A DNA stretch of 64,000 nucleotides from Cenococcum geophilum 1.58 (Eukaryota; Ascomycota; Dothideomycetes; Gloniales; Gloniaceae), in NCBI GenBank assembly GCA_001692895.1, contig KV748184.1, positions 868,001-932,000 of the forward strand. Reading direction: 5' to 3'. Under the pieces are notes generated by a model, which was not told where the DNA came from, searched no databases, and was given only the letters and a program-made list of their open reading frames with translations. Position 1 is the first letter of the stretch; each line of letters starts with the position of its first letter. The position numbers and the translations under genes were made by a program. Of the stretch, positions 23,606 through 34,011 are shown piece after piece.

Positions 23606-25564
23606 ATGGATCCGTTGAGTGTCACGGCATCCATTGTCGGTATTCTTGCTTCAGCCGGCAAGCTTTCTGAGCTTCTTCGTTCTATAATCTCTACCGCCAA
23701 AGACGCGCCCCGAGTCGTGGCTGCGTTGGTTTGTGAGATTAATGAAGTTCAGGCAGCACTTTCGTCTCTCCAGACCCTTCTCACGGACCTTTCGTCGGCA
23801 CCACCGCGTCGAGCCGCTCTAATACAGCTTGATCAGCTTATAGTCACGCTAACAGAATCTGTGCTAACTTTCTCTGAGCTGGAAGCGATTATTACCCCGT
23901 TAGCGGTGTCTAAAGGGCAGAAGTTTCCTCTTAGAACTCGATTAAAATGGACGCGTATTGAGGGTAATTGCTTAAAGATGGTTAAGAGGTTGCAGAGGCA
24001 CAAAGCATCAATTTCACTAATGCTTAATATTCTTCAATGGTATGTCGATCACGTATTATCTCGCATGGTTAGCTCACTAATATCCATAGCGCATCAGATG
24101 CAGAAGCTAGTCGATCGCAAGAATCGCTAGAATCCCTGGTGGAGCAGCTTCTAAAAAGCAACCAGGAACTGTGCAAGCGATTAAAGAATCTGGAAGACGC
24201 CTTTGACGCACGAAGTACAATAACCAAGAAATTTAACGATCTAAGCCTTGTGTCGCGAGAAGACAATGAGACAATTACAGCAGCGCGGCCATCGAATAAC
24301 AAACGCACATCTATCATTGAGGTGGTTAGGGTTCGCTTTGCATTCGATGCTGATCTAGAGTCTTCCCGTGTTTACAGAATGGCAAGGAATGACTGCTGCG
24401 ACCGCTCCTTTGTCAGCTCCGCTATTAGAACGAACGCTTGGTCAACCTTTTCCGGGATTTCCCTCGCGGATATCTCCGTTATTTCAATCGTGGCATTGCC
24501 ACTCTATCCGGGCGATATTATGAATGAAGAGCATTACTTATTCGGCGATACTAAAGTTCCCCAGCTGTCAGAGCCTGCCGCCCTATGGACAAACAGTCAG
24601 TCCGTCGTTGAAATCGAGTCCCCACAACCCAAAGGCGCGTTATCCGCCACTCCCACAAGACTTAGAGAGCGAGCGGAACATGCTAGGGAAGAAGATACTC
24701 CAACGACACCACGACAGCTGCAGGATGCTGGCGCTCTTGTCCCTAGCATCTCCCTGGATATGGGAGGAGCAGTCCCTTCGTTCCAAGATAAAATACACTC
24801 GGCTCTATTGCAAGGAGACTCTTCCGACCAACCTGCCAGCAGCCCCTCAGGCATGCAAACGGACGCGGCCCCTGAGAAGGAGCTGTGGACGAACGGCCCT
24901 GCCTACCTGGATTTTGACGGCGCTGAAACTGCTAGTTCAATACGCATCCATAAGGATGATGCTTCTAGCCCGTTTGACGACGACAGACATAGTGATAATG
25001 ATGTCGTGTACCCCTGCAAGGGCTGTGGGGAAATCTTAGGAGAAGGGAAGGCTTTCGAAATGGGTGAGTCACCTTTCTAATGAAAGGTTAACGGCTTGTT
25101 CTAACAGTATTTGCAGGTGGGAGCCGGTGGCATCTGGGCTGCTTCCGCTGCAACGCCTGCGGCACCCTTCTCGACTCGGACTCATATCTGCAGCTTTTCG
25201 CCGACGGCTCACCAATATGCAGTAATTGCACATACGCCCGCGATGCCTGTGATAATAAGATTGAAGAGCTGGCGATTTTGCTGGGGACCAGACATATTGT
25301 GCAAACTGCTTCAAATGCCGGAACTGCACCCGGAAAATCGAGAATCTGCGTTACGCTCGTACATTTCTGGGCATCTTCTGCATGGCCTGTCATGAATCGC
25401 TCATGGCACGACGCCGCAAGAAGTCGAGAGAAAAACAAGACCGTTCAGTCCTTGATATGATCCCTGGCCTTGACAAGTCCCTTCCAGTCTTACCAGCAAG
25501 CCTTTCACCAGAAGTCGGCTCTAAGTTCTGGCCACGAGCAGTCGTCCACATGGTCCAACATTAG
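23606..25564 (+). pseudogene. Chimeric gene: fungal STAND-type N-terminal domain fused to LIM zinc fingers, frameshifted
   Basis: Residues 1-230 match the fungal N-terminal domain found at the head of STAND/NLR proteins (HeLo-like N, PF17111 type): MDPLSVTASIVGILASAGKL, then a helical region with TLTESVLTFSELE, LQRHKASISLMLNILQC and a coiled coil SLESLVEQLLKSNQEL. A polar linker leads to LIM1 (YPCKGCGEILGEGKAF, WHLGCFRCNACG, ICSNC). LIM2 resembles that of the fungal LIM-RhoGAP (Rga-type) proteins. Introns at 24040-24089 and 25064-25116. Damage: one base is missing after 25280 (TTGCTGGGG where the family has a codon more like TTG-ACT-GGG). The first Cys of LIM2 is Arg (TYARDAC). As encoded the frame runs to 25460 (583 aa); in the other frame LIM2 continues through CANCFKCRNC, FCMACHESL and KSLPVLP to 25564. 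A RhoGAP domain is absent. Confidence 0.75.
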
Positions 25565-26256
25565 CTCTTCGATAGGGCAGTCTATGCCGTCCCAGTCATA
25601 GATCTGTACACTACAGAAAGCGCATTCTACCCTATCTTTCCCTTTACCGAAGGTACGGTGGAAGCCGGCGGCGGCAAGTTTTATTGGGGAGAGATTTTGA
25701 TGGGGCCAGTTATTGGTATACGAGCTTACCCCTTAACCCACTGAGGTGCAACGCTTGGGCCAGTTTTAGGGCCGTGCAGGAACATCATGGAGATTGAAAC
25801 AACAGCCTCCTATTGGCCAGGCCTTATCGATAACACTGCGCCCGAAGCAGCGGGTTAAGGTATACGGGAGGATATCGTCTTAAAACTAGAGGCTAGGGTT
25901 GATGGCCAAGGCGAAGGCGAAGGTATTGGTGGAGGGGCATGGCGGGAGCGGCGATTCAGGGGGGTAGTGTGGAGTTGGAGAACGAGAGTGTAAAGAAGGC
26001 TGCAAAGGAGGCTGTGACAGCGGAGAGAAAGGATTCGGGTCGTCCGTAAAAGAGGTCTGTTTCTTTTTCTTTCTCTTCCCTTCCTTCCTCTCTGCAGTCA
26101 TCGCCCGCGTCTTTGGAGCCATTTTGAGGATGAGCTAGGAGTTAGCGCGGCCACTACGGACTACCTTATTTTATGGGTTACGCAGCTCTCCCTAAGACCT
26201 TTGGGAAGAGAATATTTAGTATATAAGATAAATAAAGACTCTAGAGATGTGCTTTC
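25565..26256. other. Intergenic region in the accessory island
   Basis: No recognisable gene. A minus-strand open frame at 25886-26122 (MAPKTRAMTAERKEGKRKKKK start, then Pro-rich) is not identified. The plus strand at 25905-25990 is a G-rich GGCGAAGGCGAAGG-type tract. Confidence 0.4.
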
Positions 26257-26745
26257 TTATAGAGTGAAACTAGTGCAAATGCGGAGCCGGTTAAGCTGCA
26301 TAAGCAACGTAAACAGATGGTATGAGCGGAACTCCGATAAGTTGTAGAGGTGAAAGTCTCGTAAGTCTGCGTTTCGTTCCTGTGCAACGCGGCGTGCGAT
26401 TTTCTTGGACCAGCATACCGACGCCCTGCCGATACTGGAACTAGTTACTTGGACATCGAATTCGTCCCAGAGGAACAGGGCTGTCTCGTCTCGGCACATG
26501 TGGGGTTTTTCGATCACACAATGCACTCAACATGGGAGGTGTGATACTTCTGGGCCTTCCGGCCCTGTTCGGGGGCGCCTTGGTGGTCCCAAAGCATCGA
26601 AGGTTCGTTCGAATCGTTCGAATCGAGCGAATCGAGCGCATGCTGCAACGAGCAATCCTAGCCACTTGGGCATTACGGAGTGACTTACTGAGGATCATGT
26701 CTCGAATCTGCTCATGCTGTGAAACAGCAAGATTTGGCGCCTGTC
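26257..26745 (-). mobile_element. Degenerate Tc1/mariner-type (DDE_3) transposase fragment
   Basis: Two overlapping minus-strand frames together give the N-terminal part of a fungal Tc1/mariner-like transposase. One frame has HTH-like IRDMILSKSLRNAQVARIA and NLRCFGTTKAPPNRAGRPR, SITPPMLSALC. After a frameshift near 26515, the other has IEKPHMCRDETALFLWDEFD and SKKIARRVAQERNADLRDFH, NLSEFRSYHL. The DDE catalytic core that should follow is missing, so the copy is dead. The start is not defined and no terminal repeats are visible at its edges. Recognition rests on the typical GRPRSITPPML, FLWDEF and ERNADLRD motifs. Confidence 0.72.
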
Positions 26746-27960
26746 GAGTACAGTTGTGTATGGCACGCAGCAAGTAAGTCGAGGACATAAGATGGCGCGG
26801 TGTCAGCGCCAAGACCAGCCAAAAGGTCCGTGCGGAGAAACTTTCTTGAAGCAGAATGGAGGAAGCCAATTTCGGTTGTGACAGTAGCAAATTGAGCGGA
26901 TGCAGTTTCGTAAACAGTTCCGTGAAAACGATGATGCCTTTTGCGAGTGCGATGGTGCAAGGCGGGAGTGTGCGTCCTTGGGGCGCAAATGCGGCGCGAT
27001 GTGGAGCTTGGCTAGTGTCAAGCGTCCCGGGTTTGTGCTTGCGAGCGCCACCATCTTGGGTTGTAACCTCCCCTCGTCCCGCCCAAGAACAGGTCCGCAT
27101 TCTAACCTGGGGTGGACCATGTAGTTACAAGTCATCGCACAAGCAATAGTTGCTGCCATACGCAACCCTACCACCCCTGCCAATGCACTGTCGGAAGCCC
27201 CAAGGACCTTCCCAAACACGTGGGGAAGAAGAGCATTCAGCGCCCATTCAATCCGCTGCAGCTGCCGCACGGCACGTTGGAACGCCCACAGGGTGGCCGA
27301 TCCCTGCTCAAGCCCTCTCTTAGGGCTCTCGCGAGCGGCACTAATGCGGCGCGATCCTGCAGCTTGGCACGGGGGACATGCGGTGCAACTCCATAGCTTG
27401 GAGCTATGAAAGCGCTTTGCCGGCAAGGCCGACTTGGATAGATATCCGTGTTGCTTCATGGCTTCTGGAACAAGCGCCTCTTCTTGTACGTAGGGGGATC
27501 TGCTCTGCTTCTTTAGCTTCGCCCGGGAGGCGCAATGCTTCTCTTGCTAATCTGGAAAGCTTATTGCCCATTTGGAGCATTAAGCGGGCTGCTCAACCAT
27601 GGAACCTTGTTTGAGGGTAGCTTCAAGCTCTTTTTCGCCTGTCCCTCAGCCTAGCTTTTATTTGCTCCGATCAAATCCTGCCTTACGCTAGTTTACGCCA
27701 TCCTTCAGCCAGACTTGACCGTGAATTTCTACAAAGCACCACGCCTCCCCCATCTATTCTTGCGCCACTACGACTGTTCGACAAAGCCGTTCCTGTCCCA
27801 ACCCTTCATTCCAAACCAGCCCGTACACGAGTGGAAACCCTCGTTGCGCGCTCATTTTCCTCACCGTCTCAAGTCAAATTCGGTGGTTAATGTTGCCAGA
27901 AGCCAATAGTCGCAGACCTTTCTATTACACACCTCTGAAACAGTCCATCCGCTCGATAAA
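26746..27960. other. Intergenic region upstream of the amino acid transporter
   Basis: Open frames here, including a 218-aa minus-strand one (26803-27459), have no family features and I do not accept them. The 27620-27960 stretch is C/T-rich and is probably promoter and leader of the transporter gene. Confidence 0.45.
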
Positions 27961-29716
27961 ATGGCGTTAGATGTCGGAGTAAAGGGCGAAAAGTTCGATT
28001 CGTCTGAAAAGCAATTCTCTGGTCCTGGTCATGATCCAGAAAATCCCACTGGCCGTCGCATGAGCCGCATCGACAAGCCTTTGGACTCTGATACTGACAG
28101 CAGTCTCAGTGTGGGAAAGCAGATTGAGATGGAGGCATCAAACGCCATCAAATACAGAAGTTGCAGTTGGCCGAAGGTGTGTCTTGATATACTACATGCT
28201 ATTCCAAACTGTGCGCCGAATCGCATTTCGCCATTGCTCCACATGACTGTGGTGATATTTCACTAATATTTAACATATAGACGGCCGCCTTACTTTTTGC
28301 TGAATACATCTGCTTGGCTATCATGTCATTCCCTTATTCCTACTCAGTTTTGGGTCTCGTTCCTGGGCTGATTTTGACCGTTGTGGTTGCTGCTCTGGTG
28401 CTCTATACTTCCTTAGTTGTCTGGTAAGATTGAAAAAGATCTAATGAAAATAGCCGAGAAACTAATTCACCGCAAGGGAATTTTGCCTTCGCCATCCAGA
28501 AGTCAGAGATGTCTGTGACATCGGACAGATGCTGTTCTGGAATAGCAAATGGGCGTGGTGGTTCACGGCTGTTATGTTCGTCCTGAATAACACTTTCATC
28601 CAGGTAGGCTATCCAGAAAATATCTTACACTGCATCAGTCAGATTAAGGATGTTGTAGGGCTTCCACTGCCTGGTCGGTGCCAAATATCTGAACACCATG
28701 TCGAACCACAGCGTGTGCACCATCGGATTCTCTGCAATTATAGCGGTTGTCTCGTTCATTTGCTCCATGCCTCGAACCTTTTCAGCACTTGCCAGAATTG
28801 CTACGTTTTCCGCGTTCTTCACTTTTGTTTCAGTTTTACTGGCAACAATTTTTGCTGGTATCGAACCTCACCCTAAAGGCTACCCGAAGTACGGAGAACC
28901 TGTTGTACTAACCATCCCTGCTGCAGGCACAACATTCGTGGCGGGTATGAACGCATTCATGAATATCAGCTATACCTTTATTGGGCAGATCACGATTCCC
29001 AGCTTCATTGCGGAGATGAGGAATCCCAAGGATTTCCCGAAAGCTCTGTGGGCTGTTACTATTGCTGAGGTTATCCTTTTTAGTCTGGTTGGATCCATTG
29101 TATATGCCTACACTGGAACTAACTACAACACGGCTCCCGCTTTTGGTTCTCTTGGTAACGAGGTCTATTTGAAGGTCTCTTTCTCCTTCATGATCCCGAC
29201 CCTAATCTTTTTGGGTGTACTATACGCCTCCGTATCGGCCAGATTTGTCTTCTTCCGCTTATTCAGTGGATCCAATCACATGGGTAACCACACCATTGTT
29301 GGGTGGGCCTCATGGGCAGGGATACTGGCCTGCACTTGGATCCTAGCCTTCATCATCGCTGAGGTCATTCCGTTCTTTTCTGACCTCCTCTCGTTGATGA
29401 GCTCGCTGTTCGATTCATTCTTTGGGTTTATCTTTTGGGGAGTTGCCTATTTGAGGATGCGGCGGGCAGACTACGGACCTAACTTTTGGAAAGTGCGGGG
29501 AATAAGAGGATTTGTTGGATTTGTTGTTAACATCATCCTCTGCATCATCGGCCTCTTCTTCTTGAGTGCTGGTACATATGTAAGTGCTCTACTTCATTTA
29601 CCATTACTGACAAATCTCTAACCCCTTTCTCTCAGGCTTCTGTACAGAGTATCATTGACGGATACCACACCGCTGGCTTTGGAGGACCATTTTCATGTGC
29701 TTCGAACGGTATTTGA
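27961..29716 (+). CDS. Amino acid transporter, Aa_trans (AAAP) family, neutral amino acid permease (Mtr)-like
   Basis: Plasma-membrane or vacuolar proton-coupled amino acid permease of 495 aa. A polar N-terminus of about 70 residues is followed by about eleven hydrophobic segments: TAALLFAEYICLAIMSFPYS, VPGLILTVVVAALVLYTSLV, WWFTAVMFVLNNTFI, IGFSAIIAVVSFICS, FFTFVSVLLATIF, ALWAVTIAEVILFSLVGSIV and others. A glycosylation-like NYNT loop is present. The pattern AALLFAEYICLAIMSFPYSY and the EMRNPKDFPKAL loop are typical of the N. crassa Mtr branch. Introns at 28177-28280, 28424-28476, 28604-28658 and 29580-29635, all in frame. The last exon is short and ends FGGPFSCASNGI. Substrate range cannot be read from sequence. 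Confidence 0.9.
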
Positions 29717-29882
29717 AATGTCTCTTTTCTTAGGCTCTGGCAAGCAATTCCTACTAAGGCTACTGGAATACCATGAATGAGACAACAAATTAAAGCATAA
29801 ATCTGATTGGGCTCAACGATATATGAAGTCTCCATAAATGTGATATGTTGTGTGCTTAGAAACCGCTAAACTTCTGATCCCA

Positions 29883-30110
29883 CATGCAACTGACGTCTTT
29901 GCTCGCTTCTCTTGCAACACCAAAACCGAGTCCCCACATATAAACAAACATTGCCAGGGTCATGCAACTGACGTCTTTGCTCGCTTCTCTTGCAACACCA
30001 AAACCGAGTCCCCACATATAAACAAACATTGCCAGGGTCATGCAACTGACGTCTTTGCTCGCTTCTCTTGCAACACCAAAACCGAGTCCCCACATATAAA
30101 CAAACATTGC
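29883..30110. repeat. Three tandem 78-bp units in the opi3 promoter
   Basis: Units start at 29883, 29961 and 30039. The first two are identical; the third matches until about 30110 (AACATTGC). Each unit carries TGACGTC (CRE/bZIP-like) and, near its end, CATATAAACA (TATA-like). The last TATAAA (30095-30100) is about 80 bp before the opi3 start codon at 30177. Because 78 is divisible by three, both strands show open frames of repeated peptides; these are artefacts. Confidence 0.93.
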
Positions 30111-30176
30111 TAGCTTTAGCACTGCCATTGCGTGAACAACCACCCCTTCCTCTCCCTTTTTGAGTGTATGCACACT

Positions 30177-31196
30177 ATGTCAAGCCTTATTGACTTCGGC
30201 CGGCCGAGCTTCTGGCGTAAGTACCTCAACTCATCGTAGTTTCAGCTACTGCAAGCTTCTGACCGCCAATAGTATCCGCGGCTTCAATTGTGTTCAACCC
30301 GACATTCTGGAAGTATATATAACCTCCCAAATTATCTTAGAAGCACCGGGCTAATATTTGAGTGCAGTATCGCAGCCCGTCAAGGTACACACCAACCATG
30401 AGATCGGCGCAGGCAAAAGCAATTTCCATCCCATCTCTGACGCAAACCTCGTCAAACATAGAATACTATAATAAAGCCCTCACAAAGCTGTTCCGAGGGA
30501 ACTCACTCTACGGCTGCTACGCCCTCGGTGCTGTAATTTTCTCGCTGGGAATATTCAGAGATGTGCTGTGTGTAGCTGCCTTGAGCCTCTCCAACCAACC
30601 CAGAATAAATCCCACACGGAGCTCCAAAACACTGAATCGCACAACCTTCCCCTTCCATACCCTCCGCCACTCCGCTCCCGCCTGATTTTCCAGCAAACCC
30701 TCAAGCTAACCAACCCCCCCTCCTTAGCTACGAGCGCGCTCTGCGCGCCCAGCCCGCACACCCCCTCCTGCAGCACCCAGCCGTGCACCTAGCGTCCTAC
30801 GGCCTCTTCCTCAGCGGCAACGTCCTCGTGCTCTCGTCCATGTGGGCGCTGGGGCTGACTGGCACGTACCTGGGCGACTACTTCGGGATCCTGATGGACG
30901 CGCCGGTGACCAGCTTCCCGTTCAACGTCACGGCGGCGCCCATGTACCACGGCAGCACGCTCAGCTTCCTGGGCACCGCGCTGTGGAGCGGGAAGCCGGC
31001 GGGGCTGGTGCTGACGGGGCTGGTCGCGGTCGCGTATGCGGTCGCCAGGACGTACGAGGAGTGAGCTGTTCCCTTTTTTTCTCTTCTGGTTTTGGGCGAG
31101 GAGCCTTGCTGACATACGTGCGTGTGCAGTCCTTTCACGACGGAGATATACGCGAAGAGAGAGCGGGAGAGGAAAGCTGGAAAAAAGACGACGTAG
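30177..31196 (+). CDS. opi3: Phospholipid N-methyltransferase (Opi3/PEMT type)
   Basis: Integral ER-membrane enzyme that methylates phosphatidyl-N-methylethanolamine and dimethylethanolamine with S-adenosylmethionine to make phosphatidylcholine. The joined product is 200 aa, the normal length. Conserved stretches: VFNPTFWN, LTKLFRGNSLYGCYALG, FSLGIFRDVLYERAL, MWALGLTGTYLGDYFGIL, PFNVTAAPMYHGSTLSFLGT, and a C-terminal EDPFTTEIYAKRERER. Four hydrophobic segments. Six exons with introns at 30217-30272, 30313-30367, 30385-30461, 30568-30727 and 31061-31129; exon 3 is only 17 nt (30368-30384). The exon from 30728 to 31060 is markedly G+C-rich. Frame closes exactly across all joins. The promoter contains three 78-bp tandem units. 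Confidence 0.92.
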
Positions 31197-31690
31197 TCTT
31201 AATGGAGCTCGCATCATATAGGGCATGGTAGGTTCTATGTGAGATACAGGGGGTTGAGGAGTCTGTTGGGAGTATAACGGAGCATGGTGGCATACGTTTT
31301 AGATGTGTTTTCATTCAACATATCATGGTAGCGGTGGCGTTGCGGGTATTCAACTGCCTCCGCATTTTGGGGATGTAAAAGTCGCATTTAAGTCCATGTG
31401 TTACTTTAGCAAAGGGTTGGGAATGTTTTACTTTTGTTCACAAAAGCTAGTCAAGAAATAATCTCTTGATTAACAAAACACCATCGCTAAAGTTGCTTGG
31501 AGTGAGTCAGGCTGTTAGTCTAACTATCCTATAGTGGGAGAGGATATTAACGACGTCTTTCTCCCAACTATAATAAGAATCTGCCTAATCAGACGACTAC
31601 TTGCAGCATAGAGACGAATAGTAGTAAAAAACAACTATAGGCCAATGGCCTTCACCATAATCTAACCTCCAATAATCGGCAATAAACATC
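31197..31690. other. Convergent 3' intergenic region (opi3 / beta-tubulin)
   Basis: Untranslated 3' sequence of two convergent genes. I see no gene or repeat. Confidence 0.5.
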
Positions 31691-33495
31691 CTACTCCTGC
31701 TCCTCAGGGGCCTCCTCATCATACTCCTCCTCACCCTCAGAGACCGAAGCCTCCTGGTATTGCTGGTACTCGGAGACCAAATCATTCATGTTGCTCTCAG
31801 CCTCGGTAAACTCCATCTCGTCCATACCCTCACCAGTGTACCAATGCAAGAAGGCCTTGCGACGGAACATAGCAGTGAACTGGTCGCCAACACGCTTGAA
31901 GAGCTCTTGGATGGAGGTCGAGTTACCAACGAAGGTAGACGACATCTTAAGGCCGCGTGGGGGAATAGAGCAGAGAGCGGTTTGAACGTTGTTAGGGATC
32001 CACTCGACGAAGTAAGAGGAGTTCTTGTTCTGGACGTTGCGCATCTGGTCTTCGACCTCCTTCATGGAGACCTTGCCACGGCTGTGAAAATAGTATTAGT
32101 ATTTTCTAGGAAGCGGTAGGCCTTGTAGTGGCTGCAAACTTACAAGATGGCAGAGCAGGTCAGGTAGCGGCCGTTCCTAAAGTCAGAAGCAGCCATCATG
32201 TTCTTGGGGTCGAATATCTGCTGAGTCAACTCTGGCACGGTCACAGCACGGAAAGAGTATGCGCCACGGCTTGTAAGAGGAGCAAAGCCGACCATGAAGA
32301 AGTGGAGACGAGGGAATGGAACCATGTTGACAGCCAATTTCCGGAGATCGGAGTTAAGCTGACCGGGGAACCGCAGGCAGGTGGTGACACCAGACATAAC
32401 TGCTGACACGAGGTGGTTGAGATCACCGTACGATGGATTGTTAAGCTTGAGGGTCCTCATGCAAATGTCATAAAGAGCCTAATCTGATTAGCATGTAACT
32501 AATGATTTCTCGGAAGATACATACCTCGTTGTCGATACAGAAGGTCTCGTCAGAGTTCTCGACCAACTGGTGCACGGAGAGGGTAGCATTGTACGGTTCA
32601 ACAACGGTATCCGAGACCTTGGGAGAAGGCACGACGGAGAAAGTAGCCATCATGCGGTCTGGGAACTCCTCACGGATTTTGGAGATCAGCAGGGTACCCA
32701 TACCGGCACCAGTACCACCACCAAGAGAGTGAGTGATCTGGAAACCTTGCAGACAGTCGCAGCCTTCGGCCTCACGACGCACTACATCAAGGACCTGGTC
32801 CACCAATTCTGCACCCTCAGTGTAATGACCCTTTGCCCAGTTGTTACCGGCACCGGATTGCCCGAAAACGAAGTTGTCAGGGCGGAAAAGCTGACCAAAA
32901 GGACCGGCGCGAACCGCGTCCATGGTGCCAGGCTCCAAGTCAACAAGGACTGCACGAGGAACGAATTTGTTGCCAGACGCCTGTTGAGGTTAGAATGATG
33001 TGAAATTTATAGCTGGGATTTAGGACAAACATACCTCATTGAAGTAGACGTTCATTCGCTCCAGTTGAAGGTCAGAGGTACCGTTGTAACTGCACATCAT
33101 GAGCGAGAATATTGCTTAGAAGATTGTTGGGCTGCAAAAATTTCATCTAACTTACACGCCAGAGCCATCAAGACCGTGCTCGCCAGAGATCGTTTGCCTA
33201 ATTGTTCAAGCAAGATTAGCATAAATGGTAAATCTTGCTGTGAGTGTTGAATGAGTACACACCAGAAGGCAGCGCCAATTTGGTTGCCCTGCAAATAGTC
33301 AGTGCTCTGAGTACAAGATTAAGCCTGGGAATCCTTACACATTGGCCAGTCTGAAGATGGACCTATATGCACAAAAATTCGAAGTTAGCTACTGTTCTCT
33401 CCATGTTGTTGTGGTGCCTGAGCTAACGCGGGGCAATCAGGGGACACGCGAAAACACGGATTGTTATGGACGTGGAAACGTACAATTTCGCGCAT
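31691..33495 (-). CDS. tub2: Beta-tubulin
   Basis: Microtubule subunit, 446 aa, forming heterodimers with alpha-tubulin; target of benzimidazole fungicides. N-terminus [20 protein letters not shown]-binding motif [10 protein letters not shown]; acidic C-terminal tail [13 protein letters not shown]. Eight exons: 33484-33495, 33339-33362, 33263-33288, 33156-33197, 33035-33089, 32525-32980, 32144-32478 and 31691-32081, the small 5' exons being typical of ascomycete beta-tubulin genes. The coding sum is 1341 nt. The residues usually changed in benzimidazole resistance carry the sensitive state: Tyr50 (MNVYFN), Phe167 (MATFSVV), Glu198 and Phe200 (SDETFC). Identification is certain. Confidence 0.98.
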
Positions 33496-34011
33496 TTTGA
33501 TTGAGGGAGGTGTTTTCTAATGGTGTATTCGGGAGCTGAGGATGGCGAGGAAGCTGGTCAAGAAAGCTGTTGAGTGGATGGGGGTGGAGAAGATGAGGGT
33601 CGTGGAGCGGCGGTGTGAAGAGGGATGTTGTGGGCAGGACGCACGGCCTTTTTCAAGGGTCAAGTCAAAACACATTGACACCGTGCACGCCAATCCCAAT
33701 TTGGTCACGTCGGGGTCGTGAAATACACAGCAACAGGCACCTGAATTAATGGGTACAAGTAGAGATACTTATGTGCTCAAACTGCTTCTGAGGTGTTGTT
33801 AAGGAACCTCTATTATTCAAACAACAAAGCCTATGCCAGCATTGGCGGTGCTCTATTCTATTGGAAAAGGTCTCTAGGCTAAGACAGGAATCCCGTAGAA
33901 AAGGACTGTGAGGTGCTACACATCGTTTCGTACTCATTCAAGCAAATACAATCTGGTTCCCCTGCATACCGAAACCACCACGCCGGGTGATATGCAGCAT
34001 TTAAATTAATC
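33496..34011. promoter_or_regulatory. Upstream region of beta-tubulin
   Basis: Leader and promoter of tub2, then the 3' end of the ceramidase gene. No gene seen; open frames at 33517-33708 and 33746-33937 are not supportable. Confidence 0.5.

Noticed and set aside
25886..26122. 78-aa minus-strand frame starting MAPKTRAM
   Set aside because: The basic start looks gene-like, but the rest is Pro-rich low complexity with no splice partner; not enough to call.
26590..26640. Possible tRNA B-box-like GTTCGAATC repeats
   Set aside because: No A box, no cloverleaf; the stretch is part of the transposase fragment.
26803..27459. 218-aa minus-strand open frame
   Set aside because: No recognisable domain, odd residue use, and overlapped by frames in other phases.
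29883..30110. CRISPR-like array
   Set aside because: Units are directly adjacent without spacers and the genome is eukaryotic.
29850..30173. Open frames with repeated peptides on both strands
   Set aside because: Produced by the 78-bp tandem repeat, whose unit is a multiple of three.
30789..31226. 145-aa minus-strand frame over opi3
   Set aside because: Antisense shadow of the G+C-rich opi3 exon.
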